Assembly: GCA_040902585.1 (NCBI GenBank) | Contig: JBBDXA010000143.1 | Location: forward strand, 1-24,613 | Length of the DNA stretch: 24,613 nucleotides | From: JBBDXA01 sp040902585 | GTDB taxonomy: Bacteria; Planctomycetota; Phycisphaerae; Phycisphaerales; Phycisphaeraceae | Reading direction: 5' to 3' | In this document: piece by piece, positions 5,940 through 13,784 of the stretch | Layout of the letters: the number at the start of each line of letters is the position of its first letter | Numbering within the stretch: the first letter of the stretch is position 1 | Notes under the pieces: generated by a model | Seen by the model: the letters and a program-made list of their open reading frames with translations, nothing else | What the model was told of the DNA's origin: nothing | Database searches by the model: none | Translations under genes and position numbers: made by a program

Positions 5940-6617
5940 TCACTCGACGAATCCCGCGGCCTTCAACATTTCACCGCTGATCGGCGATGCCTTCTTCGCC
6001 TCAGTCTGCAATGACAGATAGTGAACGACGGTTTTGGCGATGATGTCACATTCGAGGTTGACGCGGTCACCGGTTTTACGCTCGGCGAGATTGGTCAGGT
6101 CGAGTGTGGTTGGAATGAGGGCGACGCTGAAGCGATGACACGCAGGCGTGACGGAAGCGAGCGTCAGGCTGACGCCGTCGATGGTGATCGAGCCTTTGGG
6201 AACGATGGTCGCCATGAGCGCAGCGGGGGCTTCGATGGTGAGGACATACTCCGCATCACTGGCGGTGACGCCGACGATGGTGCCGGTGCCATCGATGTGG
6301 CCCTGCACGAAGTGGCCGCCCATCGCGGTGGTGGGCGTGAGCGAGAGTTCGAGATTGACGTGCCTGCCGTCCGCGAGTTGGCCGAGGCTGGTTTTGTCGA
6401 GCGATTCGCGGATGACATCGAAGCCCAGGTGGGCGGAGTTGTCGCCTTGGTGCGGAGCGTAGGTCAGGCAGCAGCCGTTGACGGCGACGCTGTCACCCGC
6501 CTGCGGAAAGGCGGGCCAGGTTGGAGGATTTTGAGGATCCACGATCAGGCGGATGCCAAAGTCGTTAGGCGCGAGTGAAACGACGCGGCCGCGGGCGGTG
6601 ATGATGCCGGTGAACAT
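5940..6617 (-). CDS. ribE: Riboflavin synthase, alpha chain
   Basis: 225 aa, the normal length. It begins MFTGIITARGRV, the conserved N-terminus in which Phe2 contributes to the active site. The protein has the usual two lumazine-binding repeats, the first over residues 1-95 with DSVAVNGCCLTY, the second from about 98 with MGGHFVQGHIDGTGTI and GSITIDGVSLTL. It dismutates two 6,7-dimethyl-8-ribityllumazine molecules to riboflavin. The reading frame extends upstream to 6824, but those residues are low-complexity and the ATG at 6617 fits the family exactly. It has no Shine-Dalgarno; TACACT (6629-6624) sits 6 nt before the ATG, suggesting a leaderless mRNA. No other rib gene is present, and no FMN riboswitch consensus was seen upstream. 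Confidence 0.95.
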   Translation of the reverse strand: MFTGIITARGRVVSLAPNDFGIRLIVDPQNPPTWPAFPQAGDSVAVNGCCLTYAPHQGDNSAHLGFDVIRESLDKTSLGQLADGRHVNLELSLTPTTAMGGHFVQGHIDGTGTIVGVTASDAEYVLTIEAPAALMATIVPKGSITIDGVSLTLASVTPACHRFSVALIPTTLDLTNLAERKTGDRVNLECDIIAKTVVHYLSLQTEAKKASPISGEMLKAAGFVE

Positions 6618-6649
6618 GGAGGAAGTGTAGCAAGGTGGAAACAAGGGAA

Positions 6650-6671
6650 CCCATGCACGGGAGTGCATGGG
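6650..6671. repeat. Palindrome between ribE and aspS
   Basis: CCCATGCAC and GTGCATGGG pair perfectly over 9 bp around a GGGA loop. It lies between two divergent genes, 33 nt upstream of the ribE start, so it is not placed as a terminator for either. It could be a dispersed palindrome or an operator-like site. Two GTCCCCC heptamers follow at 6688-6701. Confidence 0.6.
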
Positions 6672-6822
6672 CTTTGATGTATTCACTGTCCCCCGTCCCC
6701 CGTCTCCTGTGTTTCCCTGTTTCTTTCCCCTGCCCCGCCCCGCTGCTATCATCCTCCCTCTTCCAACCGCCCGACTGCGTGGTGGATTGGGAAGCATCCT
6801 CGTTCTGTCTGAAAGCCGGTCC

Positions 6823-8625
6823 ATGCAACCTCGTACTCACAAGTGTGGTCAGCTCCGCAAGGAGCACGTCGGCCAGTCTGTTTCTCTTTCCGGTTGGGTC
6901 AACAACTATCGCGACCTGGGCGGCATCATCTTCATCGACATCCGCGACTACACCGGCGTGACGCAGGTGAAGTTTCAGCCGGAGAACAAGGCCGCCCACG
7001 AACTGGCCAATCGCTTCCGTCGTGAAGATGTGATCTGCATTCAGGGCACCGTCGTCCTGCGCGGCAAGGACCCGACCACCGGCAAGGACCTGACCAACCC
7101 CAAGCTCGCCACCGGCGAGATCGAAATCGACGGCCTGACGGCTGAGCTTTTGAGCAAGGCGGACAATCCGCCCTTTCTGCCCGACGATGCGGAAAAGGTC
7201 AACGAAGAGACGCGCTTACAGTATCGCTACATCGATCTGCGCACGCCTCGCCTTCAGAAGATCATGCGCACGCGCCACCGCGTCGCCAAGATCATGCGCG
7301 ATTACTTCGACGACAACGGCTTCACCGAAGTCGAAACGCCCTTTCTCTGTAAGAGCACGCCCGAAGGGGCGCGGGACTTTCTCGTGCCTTCGCGGTTGCA
7401 GCCTGGTTCGTTCTACGCCCTGCCGCAGAGCCCGCAGCTCTTCAAGCAGATTCTGATGGTCGCGGGTATGGAGCGGTACGTGCAGATCGTGCGCTGCTTC
7501 CGTGATGAAGACCCGCGAGCAGACCGGCAGGCGGAATTCACGCAGCTCGATCTTGAGATGAGCTTTGTCGATCAGGACGACGTCTTGAACATGGTCGAAG
7601 GCCTGATGCGCCGCATCTGGAAACAGGTGCTTGATGTCGATGTGCCCAATCCGATTCCGCGCATGAGTTATGCCGAGTCAATGAGCCGGTTCGGCAGCGA
7701 TCGGCCTGACCTTCGCTTCGGGATGGAGCTGGTCGAGATCAGCGATATTGCCGCGACCACGGACTTCGGCGTCTTCAAAGATGCGGTCGCCAAGGGCGGC
7801 TGCGTGAAGGTGATCTGCGTGCCCGGCGGCGGAGCCATGACGCGCAAGGAAACCGATGGCCTCGCGGAGTGGGCCAAGGGTTTCGGCGCGAAGGGTCTGG
7901 CGGTGACGAAGGTGCTCGAAGGCGGCAAGGTGGACACGGGTGTGGCGAAGTTCATTGGATCCATTGCGGGCGAACTCATCAGCCGCGCTAAGGCGAACTC
8001 GGGCGACCTGCTTTGCTTCGCGGCTGACACAAACAAGATCGTGCATCGCGTGCTCGGCGAGCTGCGCGTCAAGCTCGGCAAAGAGCGCGGCATGATTAAA
8101 GAGGGCGACTGGAAATGGCTCTGGGTGATGGATTTCCCAGCCTTTGAATGGAACGCGGATGAGAAGCGATTCGACTCGCTGCATCACCCCTTCACCGCCC
8201 CTCGCGATGAAGATCACGACAAGCTCACCATGGAAAAGGCCGGCGAAGTGATTGCCAAGGCTTATGACATCGTCTGCAACGGCAGCGAGCTGGGCGGCGG
8301 CTCCATCCGTATCCATCGCAGTGATGTGCAGGGCAAAGTCTTCAACCTGCTGGGCATCGATGACGACAACGCCAAAGTGAAATTCGGCTTCCTGCTCGAC
8401 GCCCTGCGCTTCGGCGCTCCGCCGCACGGCGGCCTGGCGCTGGGCCTGGACCGCATCATCATGCACCTGTGCGGCACGACCAACATCCGCGACGTAATCG
8501 CCTTCCCCAAGACGCAGAACGGCGCGGACCTGATGACGCAAGCCCCGTCACAGGTGGACCTGAAGCAGCTCACGGAGCTGAGCCTGCGCGTGCAGACGCA
8601 TGCGAAGCCGGATAAGGCGGTGTGA
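6823..8625 (+). CDS. aspS: Aspartyl-tRNA synthetase
   Basis: 600 aa, a bacterial-type class II AspRS. Residues 1-110 form the OB-fold anticodon-binding domain (GWVNNYRDLGGIIFIDIRD). The class II motifs follow: motif 2 FRDEDPRADRQ at 226-236 and motif 3 GLALGLDR at 537-544. The roughly 100-residue GAD insertion lies between them (about 295-415). Position 32 is Leu within RDLGG; the non-discriminating AspRS of Pseudomonas has His there, so this enzyme is more likely specific for Asp, though one residue is not proof. The start at 6823 matches the family N-terminus; the frame is open upstream to 6667 without protein-like content. No Shine-Dalgarno is evident. asnB follows 61 nt downstream on the same strand. 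Confidence 0.96.
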   Translation: MQPRTHKCGQLRKEHVGQSVSLSGWVNNYRDLGGIIFIDIRDYTGVTQVKFQPENKAAHELANRFRREDVICIQGTVVLRGKDPTTGKDLTNPKLATGEIEIDGLTAELLSKADNPPFLPDDAEKVNEETRLQYRYIDLRTPRLQKIMRTRHRVAKIMRDYFDDNGFTEVETPFLCKSTPEGARDFLVPSRLQPGSFYALPQSPQLFKQILMVAGMERYVQIVRCFRDEDPRADRQAEFTQLDLEMSFVDQDDVLNMVEGLMRRIWKQVLDVDVPNPIPRMSYAESMSRFGSDRPDLRFGMELVEISDIAATTDFGVFKDAVAKGGCVKVICVPGGGAMTRKETDGLAEWAKGFGAKGLAVTKVLEGGKVDTGVAKFIGSIAGELISRAKANSGDLLCFAADTNKIVHRVLGELRVKLGKERGMIKEGDWKWLWVMDFPAFEWNADEKRFDSLHHPFTAPRDEDHDKLTMEKAGEVIAKAYDIVCNGSELGGGSIRIHRSDVQGKVFNLLGIDDDNAKVKFGFLLDALRFGAPPHGGLALGLDRIIMHLCGTTNIRDVIAFPKTQNGADLMTQAPSQVDLKQLTELSLRVQTHAKPDKAV

Positions 8626-8686
8626 GCGATTCGCATCTCTCGACTCACCCGCGCGATACCTGCGCAAGAACCTATGCTATTGCCCC

Positions 8687-10669
8687 ATGTGCGGCATCGC
8701 CGGCATTCTCCGATTCGACGGCCAACTGATCGACGCTTCGCGCGCCCAGCGGATGAAAGCGTCACTGCGCCAGCGCGGGCCTGATGGCAGCGGTGTCTGG
8801 AACAGTGAGTCGGGGGAACCTAGCCGCGCGAACATCACGCTCGTGCACACCCGCCTGAGCATCATCGACCTGCTCGGCGGACAGCAGCCGATGTCCGTGC
8901 CTGCTTCCAGTGAACTCGAAGGCGCGACCATCAGTCACGGTCCGCTTACCCTCGTCTTCAACGGCGAAATTTACAATCACCGCAGCCTCCGCAGGCAGCT
9001 AGAAGCCTGCGGTCACACCTTCGTCTCCGATCACTGCGATACCGAAGTGCTGCTCCACGGTTTTCGCCAGTGGGGCACCGAGCTTCCCAAGCATCTGCAC
9101 GGCATGTTCGCCTTCGCCATCTGGGACAGCGGTGACCGACGCCTGTTTCTCTGTCGCGATCGCATCGGCAAGAAGCCGCTCTACTTCCACTGGCGCGGCT
9201 CAGTCGGAGCGCCGCACTCTCACGCCCTTCCGCGCGAGTTCGTATTCGCCAGCCTGATCAGCACCATCGTCGCCAGCATGCCGCCGCAGGAGCGGCTCTC
9301 TTTTGATCCGCAATCGCTCGCGACCTTTCTCAGACTCGGGTATTGTTTTGAGCCTTCGCTGGTGCAGGGTGTGCGCGAGTTGCCGGCCGCGCACTGGATG
9401 ACGATTGATGCCGAAGGCGTGGTCGATGAAGACTGCTACTGGCGGCCGCCGCCCATCTCGCGCACCAGCACCTCCATCGGTGCCGTGCGCTCCACGCGCG
9501 AACTACTGGAGGAAGCGGTGAGCGCCCGCCTTGAAGCGGATGTGCCGCTGGGCTGTTTCCTTTCCGGCGGCGTGGATTCATCGCTCATCGCCGCGATCGC
9601 CCAGAAGCAGCGCCTCGAGCGCGGCCAGGAACCGCTACGCACCTTCAGCGTCTCCATGCCCGACATCGTCTACGACGAAGGCCCGTACGCCCGCGCTGTC
9701 GCCAAACATCTGGGCACGCAGCACACCGAGCTCACGGCTGAGCCGCACGATCACCTCATCGAAGACCTCGAACAACTCGTCGCCCAGATCGGCGAGCCCA
9801 CGGCTGACAGCTCGATTCTGCCTACGTTCTGGCTCTGTCGTGCCGCTCGCGAACATGTGTCGGTCGCCCTCTCCGGCGACGGTGGCGATGAACTCTTCGG
9901 CGGATACGACCGCTATCGCGCCATGCGCATCCTCGCAAAACATCGCCGCTGGCTCAGCCTGATTCCGCGCCGGCTGCTGCGCTCCAGTGATATGCGATCG
10001 CGCAGGCATCGACTGCTGCGGCTTGTCGAGGCCGCCAGACCTTCCAACGAGTCGCAGCGATATCGCAGGATGGTGCATCTGTTTGATGAGGATCAGATTC
10101 GGGGCCTGGGTCGGCCGTCCGGTCCCGCCCCATTGCCCGCTCCGCCTTCATGGTCGCCGCGCGACACGGGCCTGCCGCTGCTGCTCGATGACTGGCCTGA
10201 TGAAGAGGATCCGGCTCACGCGGCGATGCGATGGGACCTGCTGCATTACCTGCCCTTCGACCTGTTGCGAAAGGTGGACCGCGCTTCGATGGCGGTCGGA
10301 CTGGAAGTGCGCTGCCCGCTGCTCGACACGCAGGTGCTCAACCTCGCGGGTCACCTGCCCACCAGCGTCCTCATGCCCGGCGGACAGGCGAAAGGCCTCC
10401 TCCGGCAGGTCGCGGCTGAATTGCTGCCCGCGGAGATTGTCAACCGTCCCAAGCGCGGCTTCGCCATTCCGATCGGCAAATGGTTTCGCGGCCCTCTGCG
10501 CAATCGCCTGGCCGAGTACCTGATGGAAGGCAGCCTCGATTCGCTTTACATCAACCGTTACGCGGCTGAGCACCTGCTCGATGAACACACCCGCGGCGTC
10601 GCCGACCACACGCACCGACTCTTCGCCCTGCTCATGCTCGCCATCTGGGCGGCGTGGATGAAGAAGTAG
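8687..10669 (+). CDS. asnB: Asparagine synthetase (glutamine-hydrolysing), AsnB type
   Basis: 660 aa. The N-terminal class II glutaminase begins MCGIAGIL with nucleophile Cys2, then RGPDG (30-34) and NGEIYNH (92-98). The synthetase domain has the ATP-binding SGGVDSS at 293-299 and SGDGGDELFGGY at 396-407. The full set of motifs predicts ammonia transfer from glutamine to a beta-aspartyl-AMP intermediate. The start at 8687 is fixed by the need for Cys at position 2. There is no Shine-Dalgarno; TATGCT (8673-8678) lies 8 nt before the ATG. The aligned body is close to B. subtilis AsnB/AsnO-type enzymes; members of this family also amidate sugar or peptide intermediates, so free asparagine as product is likely but not certain. 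It follows aspS closely, which suits shared aspartate use. Confidence 0.93.
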   Translation: MCGIAGILRFDGQLIDASRAQRMKASLRQRGPDGSGVWNSESGEPSRANITLVHTRLSIIDLLGGQQPMSVPASSELEGATISHGPLTLVFNGEIYNHRSLRRQLEACGHTFVSDHCDTEVLLHGFRQWGTELPKHLHGMFAFAIWDSGDRRLFLCRDRIGKKPLYFHWRGSVGAPHSHALPREFVFASLISTIVASMPPQERLSFDPQSLATFLRLGYCFEPSLVQGVRELPAAHWMTIDAEGVVDEDCYWRPPPISRTSTSIGAVRSTRELLEEAVSARLEADVPLGCFLSGGVDSSLIAAIAQKQRLERGQEPLRTFSVSMPDIVYDEGPYARAVAKHLGTQHTELTAEPHDHLIEDLEQLVAQIGEPTADSSILPTFWLCRAAREHVSVALSGDGGDELFGGYDRYRAMRILAKHRRWLSLIPRRLLRSSDMRSRRHRLLRLVEAARPSNESQRYRRMVHLFDEDQIRGLGRPSGPAPLPAPPSWSPRDTGLPLLLDDWPDEEDPAHAAMRWDLLHYLPFDLLRKVDRASMAVGLEVRCPLLDTQVLNLAGHLPTSVLMPGGQAKGLLRQVAAELLPAEIVNRPKRGFAIPIGKWFRGPLRNRLAEYLMEGSLDSLYINRYAAEHLLDEHTRGVADHTHRLFALLMLAIWAAWMKK

Positions 10670-10719
10670 TCATCTCGCTCGGCGAGGAAACTCTGACTCA
10701 CACAGGGTTCACGTTGCTA

Positions 10720-10733
10720 AGCCGCAAGCGGCT
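10720..10733. repeat. Short palindrome upstream of the EEP-family gene
   Basis: AGCCGC/GCGGCT around AA. It overlaps the first base of TACACT (10733-10738), a possible -10 element 9 nt before the ATG at 10748. It resembles the 2916-2933 palindrome in design (GC stem, AA loop). Confidence 0.6.
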
Positions 10734-10747
10734 ACACTGGTTTCACC

Positions 10748-11686
10748 ATGATCCATACTCATCGCTACACGCTCGCCCTTCTCATCGCCCTTCTGTTTGG
10801 CAGCGGTGCCGTCGCCCAGACTCAGACTGAAGCGCCCAAGACGCTCACGCTCGTCACCTACAACATGGAGAACGTATTCGACGTGTTCGACGATCCGTAT
10901 CACCCGGATGAAGGCACGCGGGTGAAGCCGCGCGAAGAGTATGAACAGATCGCTGCCCTTTTGAAGAAGCTCGATGCCGATGTGATCGCCTGCCAGGAGA
11001 TCGAGAACGAAGGCGTCCTGAAGGCATTTGTGAGGGAGTTTCTGCCGAACATGGGCTACCGTTATGTCGCGGCGGCGGCGAGCAATGACGGTCGCGGCAT
11101 CCGCACGGCGATCATCAGTCGGCTGCCGATCGTGAGTATCACCAGCTATCGCTTTCTCGACCTGAAGCTCGAAGGCGATGATCGCACCTGGCAGTTCGCG
11201 CGCGATCTCATGCACGTGAAACTCCAGGCGACAAAGGACCGCACGCTCGATGCTTTCATCGTTCACCTCAAGAGCAAACGCGGCGAAGCGGGCGATCCGC
11301 AGTCGGGCAAGTGGCGACTGGCGGAAGCGACCATGGCGAAAGGAATCATCGATGCAGAACTGGCGAAGAATCCTGACGCCTGGCTGCTGATCACCGGTGA
11401 CTTCAACGACACGCCGGACGCCCCGCCGATTCAGAAGCTGCTGGAAAAGACGGGCGATGGCCCCGACGCGAAGGCCGCGCTGACCGACCTGCACGCACAC
11501 ATTCCGCAGGACAAACGGATTACGTATCTGAAGAAGCCCTATCGCAGCACGATCGATTACGTGCTTGTAAGTTCGCAGCTCGCCAACCGCGTGGTGAAAG
11601 ACAGCGCGATCATCGTGGGCCCCGAGGATGAGCTGAAAGGATCGGATCACGCGCCGGTGCTGGTGAAGTTTGATCTAAGCAAGTGA
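10748..11686 (+). CDS. Secreted endonuclease/exonuclease/phosphatase-family protein
   Basis: 312 aa with a signal peptide (residues 1-23, hydrophobic LALLIALLFGSGAVA, likely cut before Gln24). The mature part is an EEP (DNase I-like) fold: TYNMENVFD (Asn39), ACQEIEN (Glu84), GIRTAIISRLPI, VHLKSKRG (His173), LITGDFNDTPD (Asp218, Asn220), STIDYVLVS (Asp270) and GSDHAPV (Asp300, His301). All metal and catalytic residues appear to be present. Substrate is not predictable: the family covers nucleases, phosphatases and phosphodiesterases. A secreted location would suit scavenging of extracellular DNA or phosphate, which is inference. No Shine-Dalgarno; TACACT at 10733-10738 suggests a leaderless transcript. 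Confidence 0.88.
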   Translation: MIHTHRYTLALLIALLFGSGAVAQTQTEAPKTLTLVTYNMENVFDVFDDPYHPDEGTRVKPREEYEQIAALLKKLDADVIACQEIENEGVLKAFVREFLPNMGYRYVAAAASNDGRGIRTAIISRLPIVSITSYRFLDLKLEGDDRTWQFARDLMHVKLQATKDRTLDAFIVHLKSKRGEAGDPQSGKWRLAEATMAKGIIDAELAKNPDAWLLITGDFNDTPDAPPIQKLLEKTGDGPDAKAALTDLHAHIPQDKRITYLKKPYRSTIDYVLVSSQLANRVVKDSAIIVGPEDELKGSDHAPVLVKFDLSK

Positions 11687-11693
11687 TTAGACT

Positions 11694-12338
11694 TCAAAGA
11701 AACGGGTTGAACTTCCGTTCCTGTCCGATGGTGCTCTGCGGGCCGTGACCGGGCAGGATGCGCGTGTCATCAGGCAGGGTCAGAAGCTGGTCGCGAATGC
11801 TCTTAAAAAGCAGGTCATGATCAGAGGTGGGGAAGTCCGCTCGCCCGACGCCGCCGGCAAGGAGCGTGTCGCCGACGATCGCGAGCCTTTCGTCAGGGAA
11901 GTAAAACGTGATGCCGCCGGGGCTATGTCCGGGTGTGTGTCTGAGCTTGCACTTCTTGCCGGCAATCGTCATTTCCTGGCCGTGCTTGAGAAAGCCTGTG
12001 GCCGCGGGAACGATGATCGGTTCCTCCAGCACCACCGACAGATTCAAAAGCGGATCGACGAGAAACGACTCTTCGCTCTCGTGAATAAGGATCGGCAGGT
12101 CAGGCCAGTACATGCGAAGTGCGATCAGACCCGCGATGTGATCGAGGTGGCCATGAGTGAGCAGTACAGCCTTCGGTTCGAGATCATTGCGCTTGATGTA
12201 GGCGGTCATCGCCTCCGGCTGAAAACCCGCGTCGATGATCCAGCAGGGCCGCCGCTGCCCCTGGACCGCCGGCCGCTCCTCGTGCAGCACGAAGCAGTTG
12301 GTCATCCATTCGCCGAGCGTGAAGGTCTGGATGTGCAT
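11694..12338 (-). CDS. Metallo-beta-lactamase-fold hydrolase (glyoxalase II-like)
   Basis: 214 aa starting MHIQTFTLGEWMTNCFVL; the frame is open further upstream but that part crosses a heptamer repeat array. Metal ligands are complete: THGHLDHIAG at 61-70 (His62, His64, Asp66, His67), HTPGHSPGG (His137), GDTLLAGGVGR (Asp157) and PGHGPQS (His198). The compact 214-residue form with ILPGHGP near the end is typical of small glyoxalase II-like thioesterases, without the extra C-terminal domain of classical GloB. The substrate is probably a thioester but cannot be fixed. TACACT on the minus strand at about 12412-12407 is a possible -10. Confidence 0.88.
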   Translation of the reverse strand: MHIQTFTLGEWMTNCFVLHEERPAVQGQRRPCWIIDAGFQPEAMTAYIKRNDLEPKAVLLTHGHLDHIAGLIALRMYWPDLPILIHESEESFLVDPLLNLSVVLEEPIIVPAATGFLKHGQEMTIAGKKCKLRHTPGHSPGGITFYFPDERLAIVGDTLLAGGVGRADFPTSDHDLLFKSIRDQLLTLPDDTRILPGHGPQSTIGQERKFNPFL

Positions 12339-12340
12339 GG

Positions 12341-12475
12341 GAGCTGTGAGCCTTGAGCTATGAGCTAGGAGCCAGAAGGAAGCAACCTCGGCCGCAGGTT
12401 CCCCAGTGTAGTGTGATCGCCCAAGTGACGCTGCCCGCCTCTGTCTCATAGCTCAAAGCTCACAACTCATAGCTC
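12341..12475. repeat. Inverted arrays of 7-bp repeats flanking about 65 bp
   Basis: On the + strand 12341-12375 carries five heptamers: GAGCTGT, GAGCCTT, GAGCTAT, GAGCTAG, GAGCCAG. On the minus strand 12475-12441 carries five: GAGCTAT, GAGTTGT, GAGCTTT, GAGCTAT, GAGACAG. The two arrays are thus imperfect inverted repeats bracketing 12376-12440. The right array begins next to the stop codon of the VWA gene, and the left array ends 3 bp before the start of the hydrolase gene. It resembles a small palindromic insertion, but no target duplication was identified. Confidence 0.88.
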
Positions 12476-13717
12476 TCACATCATCGCCTTCTTCTGCTTT
12501 TTGCCGCTGAGATAGCTTTCGACGACGGTGGAACTCAGGTCATCACTCGAACAATAAAAGGCGGTGCCGCGAGTCAGGCGGGTGAGCTGGTCGACGAAGC
12601 CGACCCAGTCCATGCCCCAGTAATCTTCGATGAGCGCGAAGGTCGAAAGTCGAATGCCCTGCTGCTGGCAGCGCAGCGCTTCCTTGAGCGTGATGGTGCA
12701 GGTCTGATCGCTGGGCGGGTAGAGCAGGTAGAGCATGTCATCGCCGGTGGGTCCGGGTTCGACGTGCGCGGTGGGCTGACCATCGGTGATGACGAAGATC
12801 TGTTTGTTGGCTGCGCCGCGCCGCGAGAGAATCTGCCTCGCCATGCGCAGGCCGAGTTGAAGGTTGGTGAAATGCTGCGGGACACGGCGCGGATTGTCCA
12901 TCGCCTGTTGCAAGGGCACGCGCAGGCGGATGACCGGATCGTACATGCTCACCGGCTTGGGCATGATCAGCGGCAGCTCGCTCTCGCGAATCCGGCAGGC
13001 GGTCGAGTAGAAGCCCACGTAATCAATCGTGTCCTGCGGAAAATGCCTTCGCATCAGGCCCGCCATGCCCAGAGCGACGCGCTTCGCCTGAAAGAACCGG
13101 CCGTAGCGCATCATCGAGCCGGACATATCCAGCAGGATGCACATGGCGACATCGCTGTGGCCTTCCGTCTGAAAGAGTTCAAAGTCGCCGGAGTTCAGGT
13201 GGATCGGCGCTCGGCTCCCCTCCCTCTTAGGGAGGGGCTGGGGGAGGGTCGGGCTGCTGTGTGGCTGTTGATTAGACTCCTGTTCCACGTTACCCATCTG
13301 CCGCGCCAGCGCATTGCGCATCGTCGCATGCACATCCAGTTCACTGATCGGATCGCCGAACTCATAAGGCTTCGTGCCGTCCGTCCGTTCATCGCCGCGC
13401 CCGGCATCCAGAGTCGCGTGCCCTTCCTTCGTCCCCTGCCGCAGACCGGCGAAAATCTCCAGGAGCGACCGATGTTCGATGCCTTTGACCATCCTCGGCG
13501 TCAGCCTCAATTCGCCCGTCCGCTCATCGCGTTCCAGCAGGCCCGCGTCGAGCATCTCCTGCACCATCTGCGCGTACTGTTCATCCTCGTTGTTCTCCAA
13601 CGCGTCCAGAGCCTGCTGGCCGTATTGCAGGATGAACCGCACCACCTGCGGCGTAGGGAACAGACTGTCCGGCGTCGGAAAGGGTTCACCGTCATATTCA
13701 CCGTACTTGTACTTCAT
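12476..13717 (-). CDS. VWA-domain protein with in-frame repeat insertion
   Basis: 413 aa from ATG 13717, chosen because GAGG (13729-13726) lies 8 nt upstream; an ATG at 13741 overlaps a likely -10 (TATTAT). Residues 1-145 are a helical region (LERDERTGELRLTPRMVKGI). Residues about 150-170 are low-complexity (SSPTLPQPLPKREGS), encoded by a G/C-rich palindrome at 13215-13248. Residues about 172-405 are a von Willebrand A domain with an intact MIDAS: DMSGSM at 197-202, Thr284 and Asp312 in ITDGQ. VWA proteins of this form often work with an AAA+ ATPase as a chelatase-like pair, but no ATPase gene is adjacent, so that role is inference. The final codons run into a heptamer repeat. Confidence 0.87.
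   Translation of the reverse strand: MKYKYGEYDGEPFPTPDSLFPTPQVVRFILQYGQQALDALENNEDEQYAQMVQEMLDAGLLERDERTGELRLTPRMVKGIEHRSLLEIFAGLRQGTKEGHATLDAGRGDERTDGTKPYEFGDPISELDVHATMRNALARQMGNVEQESNQQPHSSPTLPQPLPKREGSRAPIHLNSGDFELFQTEGHSDVAMCILLDMSGSMMRYGRFFQAKRVALGMAGLMRRHFPQDTIDYVGFYSTACRIRESELPLIMPKPVSMYDPVIRLRVPLQQAMDNPRRVPQHFTNLQLGLRMARQILSRRGAANKQIFVITDGQPTAHVEPGPTGDDMLYLLYPPSDQTCTITLKEALRCQQQGIRLSTFALIEDYWGMDWVGFVDQLTRLTRGTAFYCSSDDLSSTVVESYLSGKKQKKAMM
13215..13248. repeat. Dispersed G/C-rich palindrome inside the VWA gene
   Basis: CTCCCCTCCCTC and GGGAGGGG form a hairpin around TTA, followed by CTGGGGGAGGG. A closely similar copy lies at the right edge (24584-24613). Two copies in 24.6 kb, one in-frame inside a gene, indicate a mobile or multiplying short repeat family. 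Confidence 0.82.
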
Positions 13718-13738
13718 GTGCCGGTCCTCGCGATACGC

Positions 13739-13745
13739 CATAATA
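13739..13745. promoter_or_regulatory. Overlapping divergent -10 elements for VWA and SDR genes
   Basis: The sequence CATAATA reads as TATTAT on the minus strand (13745-13740) and CATAAT on the + strand (13739-13744). It sits 22 nt before the minus-strand start (13717) and 40 nt before the + strand start (13785), each of which has a Shine-Dalgarno. No convincing -35 was seen on either side, so this is a candidate symmetric bidirectional promoter only. Confidence 0.4.
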
Positions 13746-13784
13746 GTCGCGAGTCGATCTTCAGACCTGCGAGGAATGCCACGA

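Noticed and set aside
6500..6822. FMN riboswitch upstream of ribE
   Set aside because: The conserved RFN-element blocks are absent; the region has a simple 9-bp hairpin and C-rich repeats only.
6667..6822. N-terminal extension of AspRS
   Set aside because: AspRS family proteins start with the M..RTH.CG.L pattern at 6823; upstream residues are low-complexity and C-rich repeat-derived.
12341..12475. CRISPR-like array
   Set aside because: Units are 7 bp without unique spacers of 25-40 bp, and the arrays are in inverted orientation; no cas genes are present.
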